From the NCBI GenBank assembly GCA_963576565.1, contig OY755038.1, positions 10,493,756 to 10,557,755 of the forward strand: a stretch of 64,000 nt of DNA, read 5' to 3'. Source of the stretch: Aspidapion aeneum. Lineage: Eukaryota; Arthropoda; Insecta; Coleoptera; Brentidae. The translations under genes and the position numbers were made by a program. Every line of letters starts with the position of its first letter. Position 1 is the first letter of the stretch. Below, one piece after another: positions 44,221 through 55,116 of the stretch. Below the pieces are notes generated by a model. The model was not told where the DNA came from and ran no database searches. It saw only the letters and a program-made list of their open reading frames with translations.

Positions 44221-45013
44221 GGGTTTATAAGGGACAATAAAAGTCCCATATTTTCATATAAAAACGCACAATAACCTAAGACCATGCGAGACTCTCAAAA
44301 ACGAGACTCTCGCGGGGACCACCGGAGAAAATCCTGAGTTAAAAATTAAAGTTGTAGGTTTTTTTTTAAATATTTTAACTATATTTTTGCAGTTTTGTTT
44401 GACTTTTCTATCCTTGATGGGTTAGTTTCTCTATATTTGTTTATCTGATATTTTTTACGACAGATACAGATTTTATTTTATGACAGAATTTAATTTTCTG
44501 TGAACTCAACCTCATCCATACCCAAACGATAACTGAGTCAACACTGCACCAAAATTTAAGAATGGTGGGGTAGGTCAAAAAGTAAAAAAAAATTTTGAAT
44601 TACTTTTAGCGAAGTTTTTGTTTTTAAGTTATAGCATTTGTTTTAAAAGTGGTGAAAACCTGTGGTGTTAAAAAAGACAAATTTAACAACGTCAAATAAT
44701 TTTGGGATTCATTATGATCAAAAAATTTTCTATCACTTTTTTTCGAAAAATCATAGGCTAAGCTAAGAAAATAAAGTGTGGCCATATAATTCGAAATGGA
44801 AGTGAATTTTTCGGTTTTTCAAGGATAAATTTTTTAAATAAATTATCAAATTTATTTTAAAAAACTTGATGGATTTTTGTACACATCCAAGGGCCCCTTA
44901 ATAATAGGAGAAAATGGTTATATGAGCACCACATTTAATAATCAACAAATTATAATTTATTTAAAAAAAACAGACTTTTGATAATAATTTAGTTTTTTGT
45001 TTATTTTTAAATA
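44221..45013. other. No gene seen
   Basis: AT-rich unassigned DNA. Confidence 0.4.
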
Positions 45014-45481
45014 CAGTCGAACCTCTATAACTCGAAGTTAAAGGGACAACCAAAACAGTTCGAGTTTTGGAGAGGTCGAATAAAATTTAAAAAAATCACA
45101 TATTCCAATAAAAAATTTTATTCAATTAAAACAGTTGAAAAGTACAAAACTAACTTAAAATAAATGTATACATACTTAAAAACTGCATTATTGTCTTTTT
45201 AGTTTTTATTAAAGTGGATAATGTATTTTTCGGTATACTTATCATATTTCTGGCAAATATTTTTTTTTTGGATTTCATTCTCAACTTTTTTTAAAATTTC
45301 CAACTTTTTCTCTATGGTTAAGTTCACATAATAGCGGCTAACCACGGATCACCTATAGCGATTGGACGGTCAATTTCAGCTGTAATCTATTTCAAAGGTT
45401 CGCCTTAGAGAGATCTTTACGTTGACAAACTGGGAATTCGGTTTGCGTTATAGAGAGGGTAGAGTTAGAGAGGTTCGACTG
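45014..45481 (-). mobile_element. Pogo-type element, internally deleted, TA duplication
   Basis: Ends CAGTCGAACCTCTATAACTC and GAGTTAGAGAGGTTCGACTG are inverse and flanked by TA. It shares its ends with 38240-38424 but retains a piece of transposase on the minus strand. Confidence 0.82.
45208..45318 (-). pseudogene. Pogo transposase N-terminal helix-turn-helix remnant
   Basis: The minus-strand frame reads EKKLEILKKVENEIQKKNIC, then QKYDKYTEKYIIHFNKN. The pattern Lys-Leu-Glu-Ile-Leu-Lys...Ile-Cys...Lys-Asn matches the first psq-like helix-turn-helix of CENP-B/pogo transposases, which binds the element ends. The serine-threonine pair expected in the recognition helix is changed. No further transposase sequence is present. 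Confidence 0.55.
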
Positions 45482-45483
45482 TA

Positions 45484-46591
45484 TTATTGATATTTTTTAA
45501 AAGAATAAGTAAGCAAAAATTAGTTTTTTTAAAAATATATTATTTTTTTACATTTTTGGATGTTAATTTGACAGCTTGTATCTTCTGAACTTGCAATTTT
45601 ATCAAAAAAAAGAATACTACATTTTTGAATCAAAATTAGCTGAGTATTTAGCTGGCTGCGACAGATTTTCCTTTTTTTTCTAAAACCCTTTTTCCCCCTA
45701 CTCCTCTAACTTTAAAAATCCTATATGTTAGCCCGCGGATAGAAAAAACGCTAAATGCAGTGGACTGTAAATATTTTAATGATATCGTGAGCAAACATAA
45801 ATGTATTGATATGAAATTACGAAATAATCAGACGTCCATAGGTAAAATTGTTGGAACCACACAACGGTAATCAGATAAGTGCACTCACCTCCTTTGCAGC
45901 CAAATTCTCCTCGGTCCAAGGGGCCCCCGAATGGATCTAATGATGTCACCACGTAGCTGAAGGGTTGAAGTTTCTAGTTCTATGCTTCAGTACACAAAAT
46001 TCGAGCACTTTCAGGTGTAGATAATTGAAATAGTTGGAGAACGAAATTAACACGCCTTTTTCTCTAGGCGATTGACAAGGATCTCACTGGTTGTTGGTGC
46101 GCATGTCCAAATACGCGGAATGCGCTTTGTCCTTCATACAGTTGTGTGTTTTTAAAAATATATATAAACAACCGCGAAATTTAGCGGGAGCTAACACTAT
46201 ATCCTATGTGTTGCCATGTTATATAAACTTTTTTCTCTGAAATAACCTCCTCTATCACCTGCTGCACTATGGCCCCTAAGTTATGGGACACCCTGTATAT
46301 ATAAGATCCGAAGACCGGTTTATTCTAGGGATCGTGATGACATACGGCATTAAAATATCTTAAAACAAACAATAATGCAATAAAGTTAGTTAAAAACATT
46401 TACAGCTCAGCTAACAAATATCAAAAAACTGTTAAAATAAGGGTAAATCACATAAATAATGCATACGTAGTCATGTAGTAATAAAGTCTAGCACAATCCT
46501 TATTAAAGTTTGACTTATGTTGTGGCATCACTGCATAAGCGCAGATGTCAAAATACTACTAGCATTATTAAGGCAACATCTCGAATATGGA
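45484..46591. other. No gene; solitary mariner-type end at 46262-46302
   Basis: ATAACTTAGG-type sequence followed (in reverse) by GGGACACCCTG and TATATATA looks like one end of a mariner MITE. I do not find its partner. The rest is unassigned. Confidence 0.45.
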
Positions 46592-46859
46592 CTTATTGGA
46601 ATAAAACCTGACTTTACTTTAGAGTTGACTTTATTCTGACAGATTTACATAAACAACTGACAACTGACGTTAAAATTGACATACCAAAGTCAAATTTAAA
46701 GATAAAGTCGCTAACTTTCATTTAATAAATACAGACACTAATAAATCCGGTTCTTAAACACACAAAGGCCGAATTTTGAAAGAAAGCAGCTGCATTTTAT
46801 ATGTAAATCTGTCACAATACAGACGATTTTAAAATAAGGTCAGGATTTATTCCAATAAG
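46592..46859. mobile_element. 268-bp TIR element (CTTATTGGAATAAA ends)
   Basis: CTTATTGGAATAAAACCTGA and TCAGGATTTATTCCAATAAG are inverse ends of about 26 bp, with a second inner inverse pair (CAGATTTACAT/ATGTAAATCTG). The target duplication is not clear. Confidence 0.65.
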
Positions 46860-47206
46860 ACTAATAACTTTAAAACATTTCTTATATACTTTTTAGGAAA
46901 ATATAAAAGCACTTATCTTTTCGAATCCTCTTCAATTCGAGGCACAAGAAAATAAATTTTCTAAAAAGCTAAATCAAATAATAAAATGATGAAAAATCTC
47001 AAAATCCCAATAAAAAGATTTAATAAATAATAACAAGAATCAGCATTGGGTGGCTCTTGAGCTCCTTCAAAAGAAAAAAGAAAAGATTTTGTCTTTAATT
47101 GAAAATCTTTTTTGGATCGAACAAAAAACTGCTCGAATTCTGAAAATATCTAGCAAGAGAGCTCAGTAACAAGATAAAAAATATTTGTTCTAAGCTGTGT
47201 TAACAC
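46860..47206. other. No gene seen
   Basis: AT-rich unassigned DNA. Confidence 0.4.
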
Positions 47207-47372
47207 CAGTAGCGTGTCTTGGATAAAAGCGCGGGGGGGGGGGGCATCATTTCTTTTTGCGTTAAATTTAGTTTTTCTATTTTTTTCTCAAAGGAGGCAT
47301 GGGGCGCCAAGCGCAGAGGGGGGGGGGGGGGCGGCGTTCGCCCCCCCTGGCCCCCTATACGACTTGCCACTG
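47207..47372. mobile_element. hAT MITE of the CAGTGGCG family
   Basis: The left end CAGTAGCGTGTCTTGG and right end CTTGCCACTG are imperfect inverse repeats. Flanks GTTAACAC and ATTCACAC agree at 6 of 8. G- and C-runs fill it. The open frames here (47200-47576) are poly-Gly/Pro translations of these runs. Confidence 0.65.
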
Positions 47373-48451
47373 ATTCACACGTGGACGTGGAAACCTTTGA
47401 CTGTTTATTTCTCCCTTGGAGGGTCATCATTTTGCCGATTCATTTCTTTATCATTGAAAGTTTTGGCACATACTTATTATTATAATATTTATTTTTTTTT
47501 AGTTTATTTATCTATAGATAAAGTCTATTCGTCTATTTTTGGCCACCTTTTCATTATGTTCGGTAATATTTTGTAGGCACTATTCAATTGGAACCTAATA
47601 TCAGTCTTGCCTAGTACAGAAAATTCTATGTAGTTATTTAAATGAATACCACTTAGTTTATGTCTTTTTAACTTATCACTAAAGTGCTTGATATCACACA
47701 TTCCCTTTGCACGCAGGATTACTTCGTGGATTGTTCATGACAACACAAATAAAGCAAAAAAAAACATTTCTTTTTTCACAACCGCACAACCAGTTTTCAG
47801 CATCGTATAATTTTTTATTAAATTTTCTATTATAAGTTTTTATGGAAGACCCCTCGGCATTACAATAAAAAATGTTGGTTAATTTTTAGTTCCGGTTTAT
47901 GTGGCCCCAAAGATTTTATTTGTAATCGAAGTTCATATGTCAACGTATTTAAATTTGCACAGTTAATTACGTAATCGACGGTATTTATTTCCATTTTATA
48001 AACAAACGGTAACAAAAATAATAACACACGACCGGCAATGCTTTTTGCTACTGACATAGCCCAAATCAAAACAAACTCTACGTCTTCGCTAAGGATAGAA
48101 CCGGCATCGTTTAGATGGGCAACGGACGTTTACGCATGATGATTATGGCCGACTTTAACTAAAACACACATTCCTCCCGGCCCCGCTCGAGAACATCCAA
48201 CCATACCCCGCTGAAAAACAGGTGAAATTGAAACCTTGCCGTGGGCGGCATTGCCAGCTTGTAATTATTTACGCTAAAAAAGTTCACCCAATTAATCGCT
48301 TGAAGTTAACCACAGATAATAAAAAGAACTAGGCAATCATGTCGTAAGGAAAGATTTAACTTTTTTTAAAATAAATCAATTAAAAATACTGTTTGTTGTC
48401 TAGTTTTGGGGGGGCACTGCCCTGTTGCCCTCCCTGTAGCACCCGCCACTG
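47373..48451 (-). mobile_element. Second ZMYM1-like hAT relic (minus strand)
   Basis: Its 5' end (CAGTGGCGGGTGCTACAGGG, read on the minus strand from 48451) matches the 29423 element, and similarity continues to about 47460. The gene remnant starts near 48000 with INTVDYVINCANLNTLTYEL and LRLQIKSLGPH, and near 47640-47500 shows SGIHLNN-like, TDIRFQLNSAY and EKVAKNRRIDFIYR. Compared with copy 1 it lacks the block between NEKVAKNR and RIDFIYR. The far end is lost next to the 47207-47372 MITE. Confidence 0.7.
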
Positions 48452-49055
48452 CTTAAATTCCTCCTACGTTCAAATTCCAGAATATATTTGGCAACTAACA
48501 AAATTCCCAGGGGTTTCAAAATATTTTGAAAACAAAAACACACTTCTGTCTAATTTGGAATCCAATCAATTCCCATATCTAAATTTTGCGGAAATATAAA
48601 TAAAAACCAAACTTTTATGATTCTTTCCGACAACTCAACGCTACCGGCAATATTTATTACGATAGTGACAGTTGAAAATCTATTTATTTCAGCAACTTCA
48701 TTAGGAAACATTAGTGACACAGATAAATGGTCACTAAGCGAAAAGCCAGATGGAGTTAGTAATCACAAAGCCAACCCAGATCATTCTGTCTTTGTCTACT
48801 TTAACGTGTTTGAGAAAGAGATCAATATTTAACTACATTCGTGGGTTTGTTCAGTTTAACACTTTATTTTATGGACTCACCCTGACAAGATAAGCATCTG
48901 GAAAGCATAGGTTGCTTGAAATTCAAATGTGGGTGACAGGATCGAATTTTTAATTGTCGGAATTCTTGGTAAAATATTTGGCAGAGCAAGTGAGATAGGA
49001 TCTGTTAACGAGAAAATACTGATTTTCGAAATACGATAAACAAGATTTTGTAAAT
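48452..49055. other. No gene recognised
   Basis: A 71-codon open frame (48617-48832, with SDNSTLPAIFITIVTVENLF) is the most protein-like frame here, but it has no domain I know and no splice or promoter support. Confidence 0.35.
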
Positions 49056-49162
49056 CTTAAAAGAGACGTACCCCTTAAGACCCATCATTGTAGAACGAGT
49101 TGTTAAATTCATAACTTAGAAAGAAAAGCCAACAAAAGTCATCTGTTCTCGAAGTGTATCCA

Positions 49163-49543
49163 ACAATTCTTCTGGAAGATCAAGAGACTGTTACTACTGA
49201 TTGGTACATCACCATTTGTTTGTCGAAAGTCATCGCTGAGCTTCGAAAAACGAGCCCCAAACGACGAATCATCCTCCAATAACTCAATGCAAATTCGCAT
49301 AAAGCACAAAACCATTGAATTTTTAACGCAAAAAAACGCCGAATTGTTAGAACGTTCTCCATACAGTCCCAATACACGTCCCAAAGATTTCAGTCGCCAT
49401 AGGAACCAGTCGACGCCTTCAAGAAAGGAATTTTAACAGAACCAAAAAACGAGTGGAATTACAGTTTTGACAACTGGTTTGAGCGCATGCGAAAGTGCTT
49501 TAATTTTAGTGGAGAATACTTCGAGAAACAAGAAAGTCTTTGA
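49163..49543 (+). pseudogene. Mariner transposase C-terminal remnant, copy 1
   Basis: The frame LLEDQETVTTDWYITICLSK, VIAELRKTSPKRRIIL leads to QxLNANSHKA where mariner has HHDNASSHTA, so the second catalytic aspartate is replaced by Leu after a TAA stop. After a frameshift follow KTIEFLTQKNAELLERSPYS, PNTRPKDF, and NEWNYSFDNWFERMRKCFNF with SGEYFEKQ. The order is that of D,D34D mariner transposases (PPYSPDLAP, WxxRMxKCI, GEYFEK). The first catalytic aspartate and N-terminal domains are missing. The same stop and D-to-L change occur in copy 2, so inactivation predates the duplication. Confidence 0.8.
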
Positions 49544-49659
49544 AAGTTATCTACTGTTTTATTTCAGCTGTATATGCAAAATCTTAAAGGCAACCATCGA
49601 CAAAAATTTTCAAAGCTAAATAATACATAAATAACTTAAAACCGTCTCTGTACCTAAAT

Positions 49660-50546
49660 CGAGGGGTCATCAGCTTTCAACAGTACTGTACAAATTTCAC
49701 AACAGGACCCGACAGTACCACGACAGGACCCAACAGTACGCGACAGTACTCGACAGGACCCGACAGGACCCAACAGTACTCGACAGTACACGACAGGACC
49801 CAACAGGACTCGACAGTACTCAACAGGACCCAACAGTACTCAACAGGACCCAACAGTACTCGACAGGACCCAACAGTACCCAACAGGACCCAACAGTATT
49901 CGACAGTACACGACAGGACCCAACAGTACACGACAGTACTCAACAGGACCCAACAGTACACGACAGTACTCGACAGGACCCAACAGGACCCAACAGGATC
50001 CAACAGGATCCAACAGGACCCAACAGGACCCAACAGTACTCGACAGGACCCAACAGTACTCGACAGTACACGACAGGACCCAACAGGACCCAACAGGACC
50101 CAACAGTACTCAACAGGACCCAACAGTACTCGACAGGACCCAACAGTACTCGACAGTACACGACAGGACCCAACAGGACTCGACAGTACTCAACAGGACC
50201 CAACAGTACCACTACACGACAGGACCCAACAGTACCCAACAGGACCCAACAGGACCCAACAGTATTCGACAGTACACGACAGGACCCAACAGTACACGAC
50301 AGTACGCAACAGGACCCGACAGGACCCAACAGTACACGACAGTACTCGACAGGACCCAACAGGACCCAACAGGACCCAACAGTACTCGACAGGACCCAAC
50401 AGTACTCGACAGTACACGACAGGACCCAACAGGACCCAACAGTACCCAACAGGACCCAACAGTACTCAACAGGACCCAACAGTACACGACAGGACCCAAG
50501 TCCTGTTGGACGCTGTACAAAATTTTAGGGTGCCGATGACCCCTCA
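49660..50546. mobile_element. Minisatellite-filled TIR element, TSD ACCTAAAT
   Basis: The left end CGAGGGGTCATCAGC and right end GCCGATGACCCCTCA are 15-bp inverse repeats with two mismatches. Perfect ACCTAAAT octamers lie at 49652-49659 and 50547-50554, and the paired empty site is at 52519-52526. Over 90% of the element is a 10-bp minisatellite. An 8-bp duplication with short TIRs fits hAT-like or P-like transposition. It has no transposase. Confidence 0.9.
49700..50500. repeat. 10-bp minisatellite (C[A/G]ACAG[GACC/TACT/TACA])
   Basis: About 80 units. Position 2 is A or G, and the last four bases are GACC, TACT, TACA, TACC or GACT. Units ending TACA are followed by CGAC wherever I looked, whereas GACC is mostly followed by CAAC. 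The period is coprime to 3 and lacks stop codons, giving false minus-strand frames of 87-179 codons. Confidence 0.95.
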
Positions 50547-50572
50547 ACCTAAATGCATTACCGTATTAAATA

Positions 50573-51373
50573 GGGGAGAACCGCTATGAAGTGGACACTT
50601 TATCAAAAATAGTAAAATTGTAATTATTCAAAAGTATGTAAGGGGAAAGAATAATTAATACACTTGTAAAATTAACTACTAAATGAAACTAGGCAAGCTT
50701 ATGGTCTGAGTAATATTCAAATTTGGAAAAAGTAGCATTTGTCCATTTCAAAACATCGATGTATTGAAACGGACAGTGATGGTTTTGAAATGGATAGTAG
50801 CGGTAGCATTAAGAGACATTAATTGCTTCAAAAATAACTTTTATTCAAACAGAAACTATCTTAAGAACAGTTGTTGCAATAAAAATGTCGAATTCCCTGA
50901 AGATCACAAGTTTCATGTGCACATCGTATTAAAACGGACAATACAGTGTATCAACACAAAGTAATACATAAGCTATATACTTTGTGGTATCATGTCCACT
51001 TCAAAGCCACACCTACTTAACCTCAAAATGACAATGCAAGATATAAACAGAGAAATATTTTCCAAGATCTACAGCTATATTTACGTACTAAAGTAACTTA
51101 GTTATAACCTTACTAATCTGAAATTAACTAAATTTCATTAGCTTACCTGTGACATAGTTCGATATTTTCGTAAATAATTTACTTTTTCAACGAATAATAA
51201 TAAAAGGCTTGCCGTCGACACGCGGTGAAGTTGTTTACTGAACAACTTCGGTCGCAGTGTGATCTGGGCACAGGGTTGCCATATGTAAATGTGAAATTCT
51301 CGGTCATACAACCATACTGGAACTACGACAAATGTCCGTTTCAAAACCCGTCCGTTTCATAGCGGTTTTCCCC
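50573..51373. mobile_element. TIR element GGGGAGAACCGCTATGAA, TA duplication, copy 1
   Basis: The left GGGGAGAACCGCTATGAAGT and right TTTCATAGCGGTTTTCCCC are inverse and flanked by TA. The motif GAA(A/G)(C/T)GGACA recurs in both orientations about eight times. Frames 50764-50964 and 51138-51344 translate around these motifs and lack known domains. TA target use suggests a Tc1/mariner/pogo-group element. Confidence 0.8.
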
Positions 51374-52029
51374 TACCTATCAATATTTAAATATTGAAAA
51401 AAGTGTAAGATTTATTAGAACCGGGATTCATCAACATCGGTTTAATCATCGCTAAGTTGTCTAAATAATTAACATGTAGAACATAGGGAACAGCTGACAC
51501 TGACTTACTTTGTTTTAATTGGACATCTCCTAATGATGTTTTGGAGGTTTAAAAATGGCTGCCATTTTTAAACCAAAATATTATATTTTTTAATTTATTT
51601 TTAAGTTTTGGGTTGATATAATGGCATGGCTATAACGAAAAAAGATGCTCTGATTGCAAGGTATTTAAAAACAAATTATATAAATATTAAAACCGATTAT
51701 ATCCAAGGGAAAAATTAGGTTAAACTTTTAACCAAAATCTAGACTTAGATATTTGAAAGTTAGGAATTTAGAGCCTTTACATTAATTAGTAAATACTGGC
51801 GTTTGTTTCTGTATCGATTTGCTTTCAGATAATGTTAAATTTGGACGTCATTTTATTTATATTTCTTTAGTTTATGATCAGGTTTATATTAACTGGCAGT
51901 GACTATTCTTTATATAAACTAACTTAAAAGAGACGTACACCTTAAGACCCATCATTGTAGAACGAGTTGTTAAATTCATAACTTAGAAAGAAAAGCCAAC
52001 AAAAGTCATCCGTTTTCGAAGTGTATTCA

Positions 52030-52402
52030 ATAATTCCTCTGGAAGATCAAGAGACTGTTACTGCCGATTGGTACAACACCATTTGTTTGCCGAAAGTCAT
52101 CGCTGAGCTTCGAAAAACGAACCCCAAACTACGAATCATCCTCCAATAACTCAATGCAAGTTCGGATAAAGCACAAAACCATTGAATTAATAACGCAAAA
52201 AAACGCCGAATTGTTAGAAGGTTCTCCATACAGTCCGAATACACGTCCCAAAGATTTCAGTCGCCATAGGAACCAGTCGACGCCTTCAAGAAAGGAATTT
52301 TAACAGAACCAACAAACGAGTGGAATTACAGTTTTGACAACTGGTTTGAGCGGATGCGAAAGTGCTTTAATTTTAGTGGAGAATACTTCGAGAAAGAATA
52401 AA
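52030..52402 (+). pseudogene. Mariner transposase C-terminal remnant, copy 2
   Basis: This equals the 49163-49543 remnant with a few substitutions (for example TDWYNTICLPK-like and TNPKLRIIL). It shares the CAATAACTC lesion over the second aspartate. It ends at a stop after GEYFEKE. Confidence 0.8.
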
Positions 52403-52544
52403 GTCTTTGAAAGTTATCTACTGTTTTATTTCAGCTGTATATGCAAAATTTTAAAGGCAACCATCGACAAAAATTTTTAAAGCTAAATAATACATAAATA
52501 ACCTAAAACCGTCTCTGTACCTAAATGCATTACCGTATTAAATA

Positions 52545-53346
52545 GGGGAGAACCGCTATGAAGTGGACACTTTATCAAAAATAGTAAAATTGTAATTATT
52601 CAAACGTATGTAAGGGGAAAGAATAATTAATACACTTGTAAAATTAACTATTAAAAGAAACTAGGCAAGCTTATGGTCTGAGTAATATTCAAATTTGGAA
52701 AAAGTAGCATTTGTCCATTTCAAAACATCGATGTATTGAAACGGACAGTGATGGTTTTGAAATGGACAGTAGCGGTAGCATTAAAAGACATTAATTGCTT
52801 CAAAAATTACTTTTATTCAAACAGAAACTATCTTAAGAACAGTTGTTGCAATAAAAATGTCGAATACCCTGAAGATCACAAGTTTCATGTGCACATCGTA
52901 TTGAAACGGACAATACAGTGTATCAACACAAAGTAATACATAAGCTATATACTTTGTGGTATCATTTCCACTTCAAAGCCACACCTACTTAACCTCAAAA
53001 TGACAATGCAAGATATAAACAGAGAAATATTTTCCAAGATCTACAGCTTTATTTACGTACTATAGTAACTTAGTTATAAACTTACTAATCTGAAATTAAC
53101 TAAATTTTATTAGCTTACCTGTGACATAGTTCGATATTTTCGTAAATAACTTACTTTTTCAACGAATATAATAAAAGGCTTGCCGTCGACACGCGGTGAA
53201 GTTGTTCATACTAAACAACTTCGGTCGAAGTGTGATCTGGGCACAGGGTTGCCATATGTAAATGTGAAATTATCGGTCACACAATCATACTGGAACTACG
53301 ACAACTGTCAGTTTCAAAACCCGTCCGTTTCATAGCGGTTTTCCCC
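52545..53346. mobile_element. TIR element GGGGAGAACCGCTATGAA, copy 2
   Basis: Present at the same place in the second segmental copy, so insertion predates the duplication. The motif copies are conserved. Confidence 0.8.
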
Positions 53347-53881
53347 TACGTCTCAATATTTAAATATTGAAAAAATTGTAAGATTTATTAGAACCGGGAT
53401 TCATCAACATCGGTTTAATCATCGCTAAGTTGTCTAAATAATTAACATGTAGAACATAAGGAACAGCTGACACTGACTTACTTCGTTTTAATTGGACATC
53501 TCCTAATGACCAAAGGTTTAAAAATGGCTGCCATTTTTAAACCAAAATATTATATTTTTTAATTTATTTTTAAGTTTTGGGTGGATATAATGGCATGGCT
53601 ATAACGAAAAAAGATGCTCTGATTGCAAGGTATTTAAAAACAAATTATATAAATACTAAAACCGATTATATCCAAGGGAAAAATTAGGTTAAACTTTCAA
53701 CCAAAATCTAGACTTTTAGATATTTCAAAGCTAGGAATTTAGAGCCTTTACATTTATTAGTAAAAACTGGCGTTTGTTTCTATCTATCGATTTGCTTTCA
53801 GACATTGTCAAATTTGGACGTCATTTTATTTATATTTCTTTAGTTTATGCTCAGGTTTATGCTAACTGGCAGTGACTATTA

Positions 53882-54152
53882 TTAAACTTTTATTATTTAT
53901 ATTAATTTTTGTATTTTAAATGCCAGTGTTATATTATGTTATAGTATGTTACTGACCAGAATGACGTCATTAGAAATTGATATCCAATTATTTCGATCTT
54001 CTCAAACTCGCAAAAAGTTCTCAAAATATCCTACCTTGTACTTCAGCAGCTGAGGTAGCTAGGAAAGCTTATTATCCCTTGCTTAGCAACCTATTATCGA
54101 TTTAAAGCCTTTCAGCACTGACTAGTATTTCTAGAGTTTAAGGAGAATAACT
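53882..54152. other. No gene seen
   Basis: Spacer between the segmental duplication and the second large foldback. Confidence 0.4.
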
Positions 54153-54539
54153 AGTTCAGGCCCTACAGGGTCCGATACTGCGTTTCATGATAAAAGCAAC
54201 ATACTTGGCAAAGAGAACCACCGCCCTAACCCTGGCAGGGGGGGGGGGGGTAATTCACCCCTTTAAACGTGCTTTTTGACGGGTTTTTGCTAATAACTCG
54301 AAAACTTTTCTAAATATTTTCTAAATATCATTTTGCAAGCGGATAAAATTTCATTTTTAACCGTGTACCTTATTTCCCTCTAAAGGCAGTGGTGGACGTT
54401 CCATAGGCCTACGAAAAAAGGAGAAAATGTTCAAAATATGTTTTTTTTAAATTTTTCTTGTGGCATTTTGTAGCCTTAACACACTGTTTTCTTCAAAAAA
54501 GTATTTTTGTTCAAAAACCCATTGCATAGAGTAATGGAT

Positions 54540-55116
54540 CGTTCATACTCGTCTTTTGTCTAGTCTTTTGTCTTGGTTTAGTCATATGTCTTGTCATACG
54601 AAAGTTAAAACCACTGTTTCTTATGGGAGTGTTCATACCATGCTTTTGCTTTTGTTTTTGATTAGTCTTTGTCTTAAGAGTTGCCAACTTTCAATCCTTA
54701 GGACAACGACTAAGACGAGTGACAGACATCAGCTGATATTTGTTGTTTTTTTTTACAGGGCGTCCGAAGAGCGCAAGCGCGCGGCCTAAATTTTGAGTTT
54801 ACCGCCATTAATCATGTTTTTAACAGAAAATCTCAACATAACCTCAAAATTTTATTTGTTTTTATTTGTTTTTCGCTTTTGTTCTTTCGTGTCTGTGTTT
54901 CGTGCACAAATTAGGTTAAATAAGATTGTTTTGTGTAGAAAATGACTTTTGAAAAGAGACCTTTTTATTGAAATTGAATTTTTTTTTCAGTGAGTTATGA
55001 CTAAGACTAATCAAAAACAAAAGACGAGTATGAACAGCCGATTTTCTTTAAGACAGCTAAGACTAATCAAAGGACAAAGACTAATCAAAAACAAAAGACT
55101 AAGACGAGTATGAACA
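54540..55116. mobile_element. Nested TIR element (GTTCATACTCGTC ends)
   Basis: CGTTCATACTCGTCTTTTGT and AAGACGAGTATGAACA are inverse ends. Subterminal repeats GACTAATCAAAAACAAAAGAC (as GTCTTTTGTCT on the left) recur several times. The homologous arms of copy A and of the right arm of B lack it, giving approximate empty sites. The frame 54556-54789 spans its left repeats and is not convincing. Confidence 0.7.

Larger units (their letters stand above)
49056..51908. repeat. Segmental duplication, copy 1 (1.96 kb plus an 887-bp insertion)
   Basis: CTTAAAAGAGACGTA...GGCAGTGACTATT is repeated at 51923-53881 head to tail with a 14-base spacer. Without the 49660-50546 insertion and one 8-bp duplication, both copies are about 1958 bp. 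They differ by scattered substitutions and short indels, so they are not recent. Each carries a mariner transposase remnant and a GGGGAGAACC TIR element. Confidence 0.9.
51923..53881. repeat. Segmental duplication, copy 2
   Basis: Uninterrupted copy. At 52519-52526 it retains the single ACCTAAAT that is duplicated around the minisatellite element in copy 1. Confidence 0.9.

Noticed and set aside
43788..44240. 150-codon glycine- and lysine-rich frame
   Set aside because: It spans poly-G and poly-A runs of MITE sequence; no domain is present.
49677..50547. Overlapping minus-strand open frames of 87-179 codons rich in Gly-Pro-Val-Glu-Tyr-Cys
   Set aside because: They are translations of a 10-bp minisatellite in all three frames; the repeat has no stop codon, so long frames arise automatically.
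50764..50964. 66-codon frame conserved in the second copy (52736-52936)
   Set aside because: Conservation follows from the segmental duplication; the frame lies on repeated GAARYGGACA motifs and has no recognised domain.
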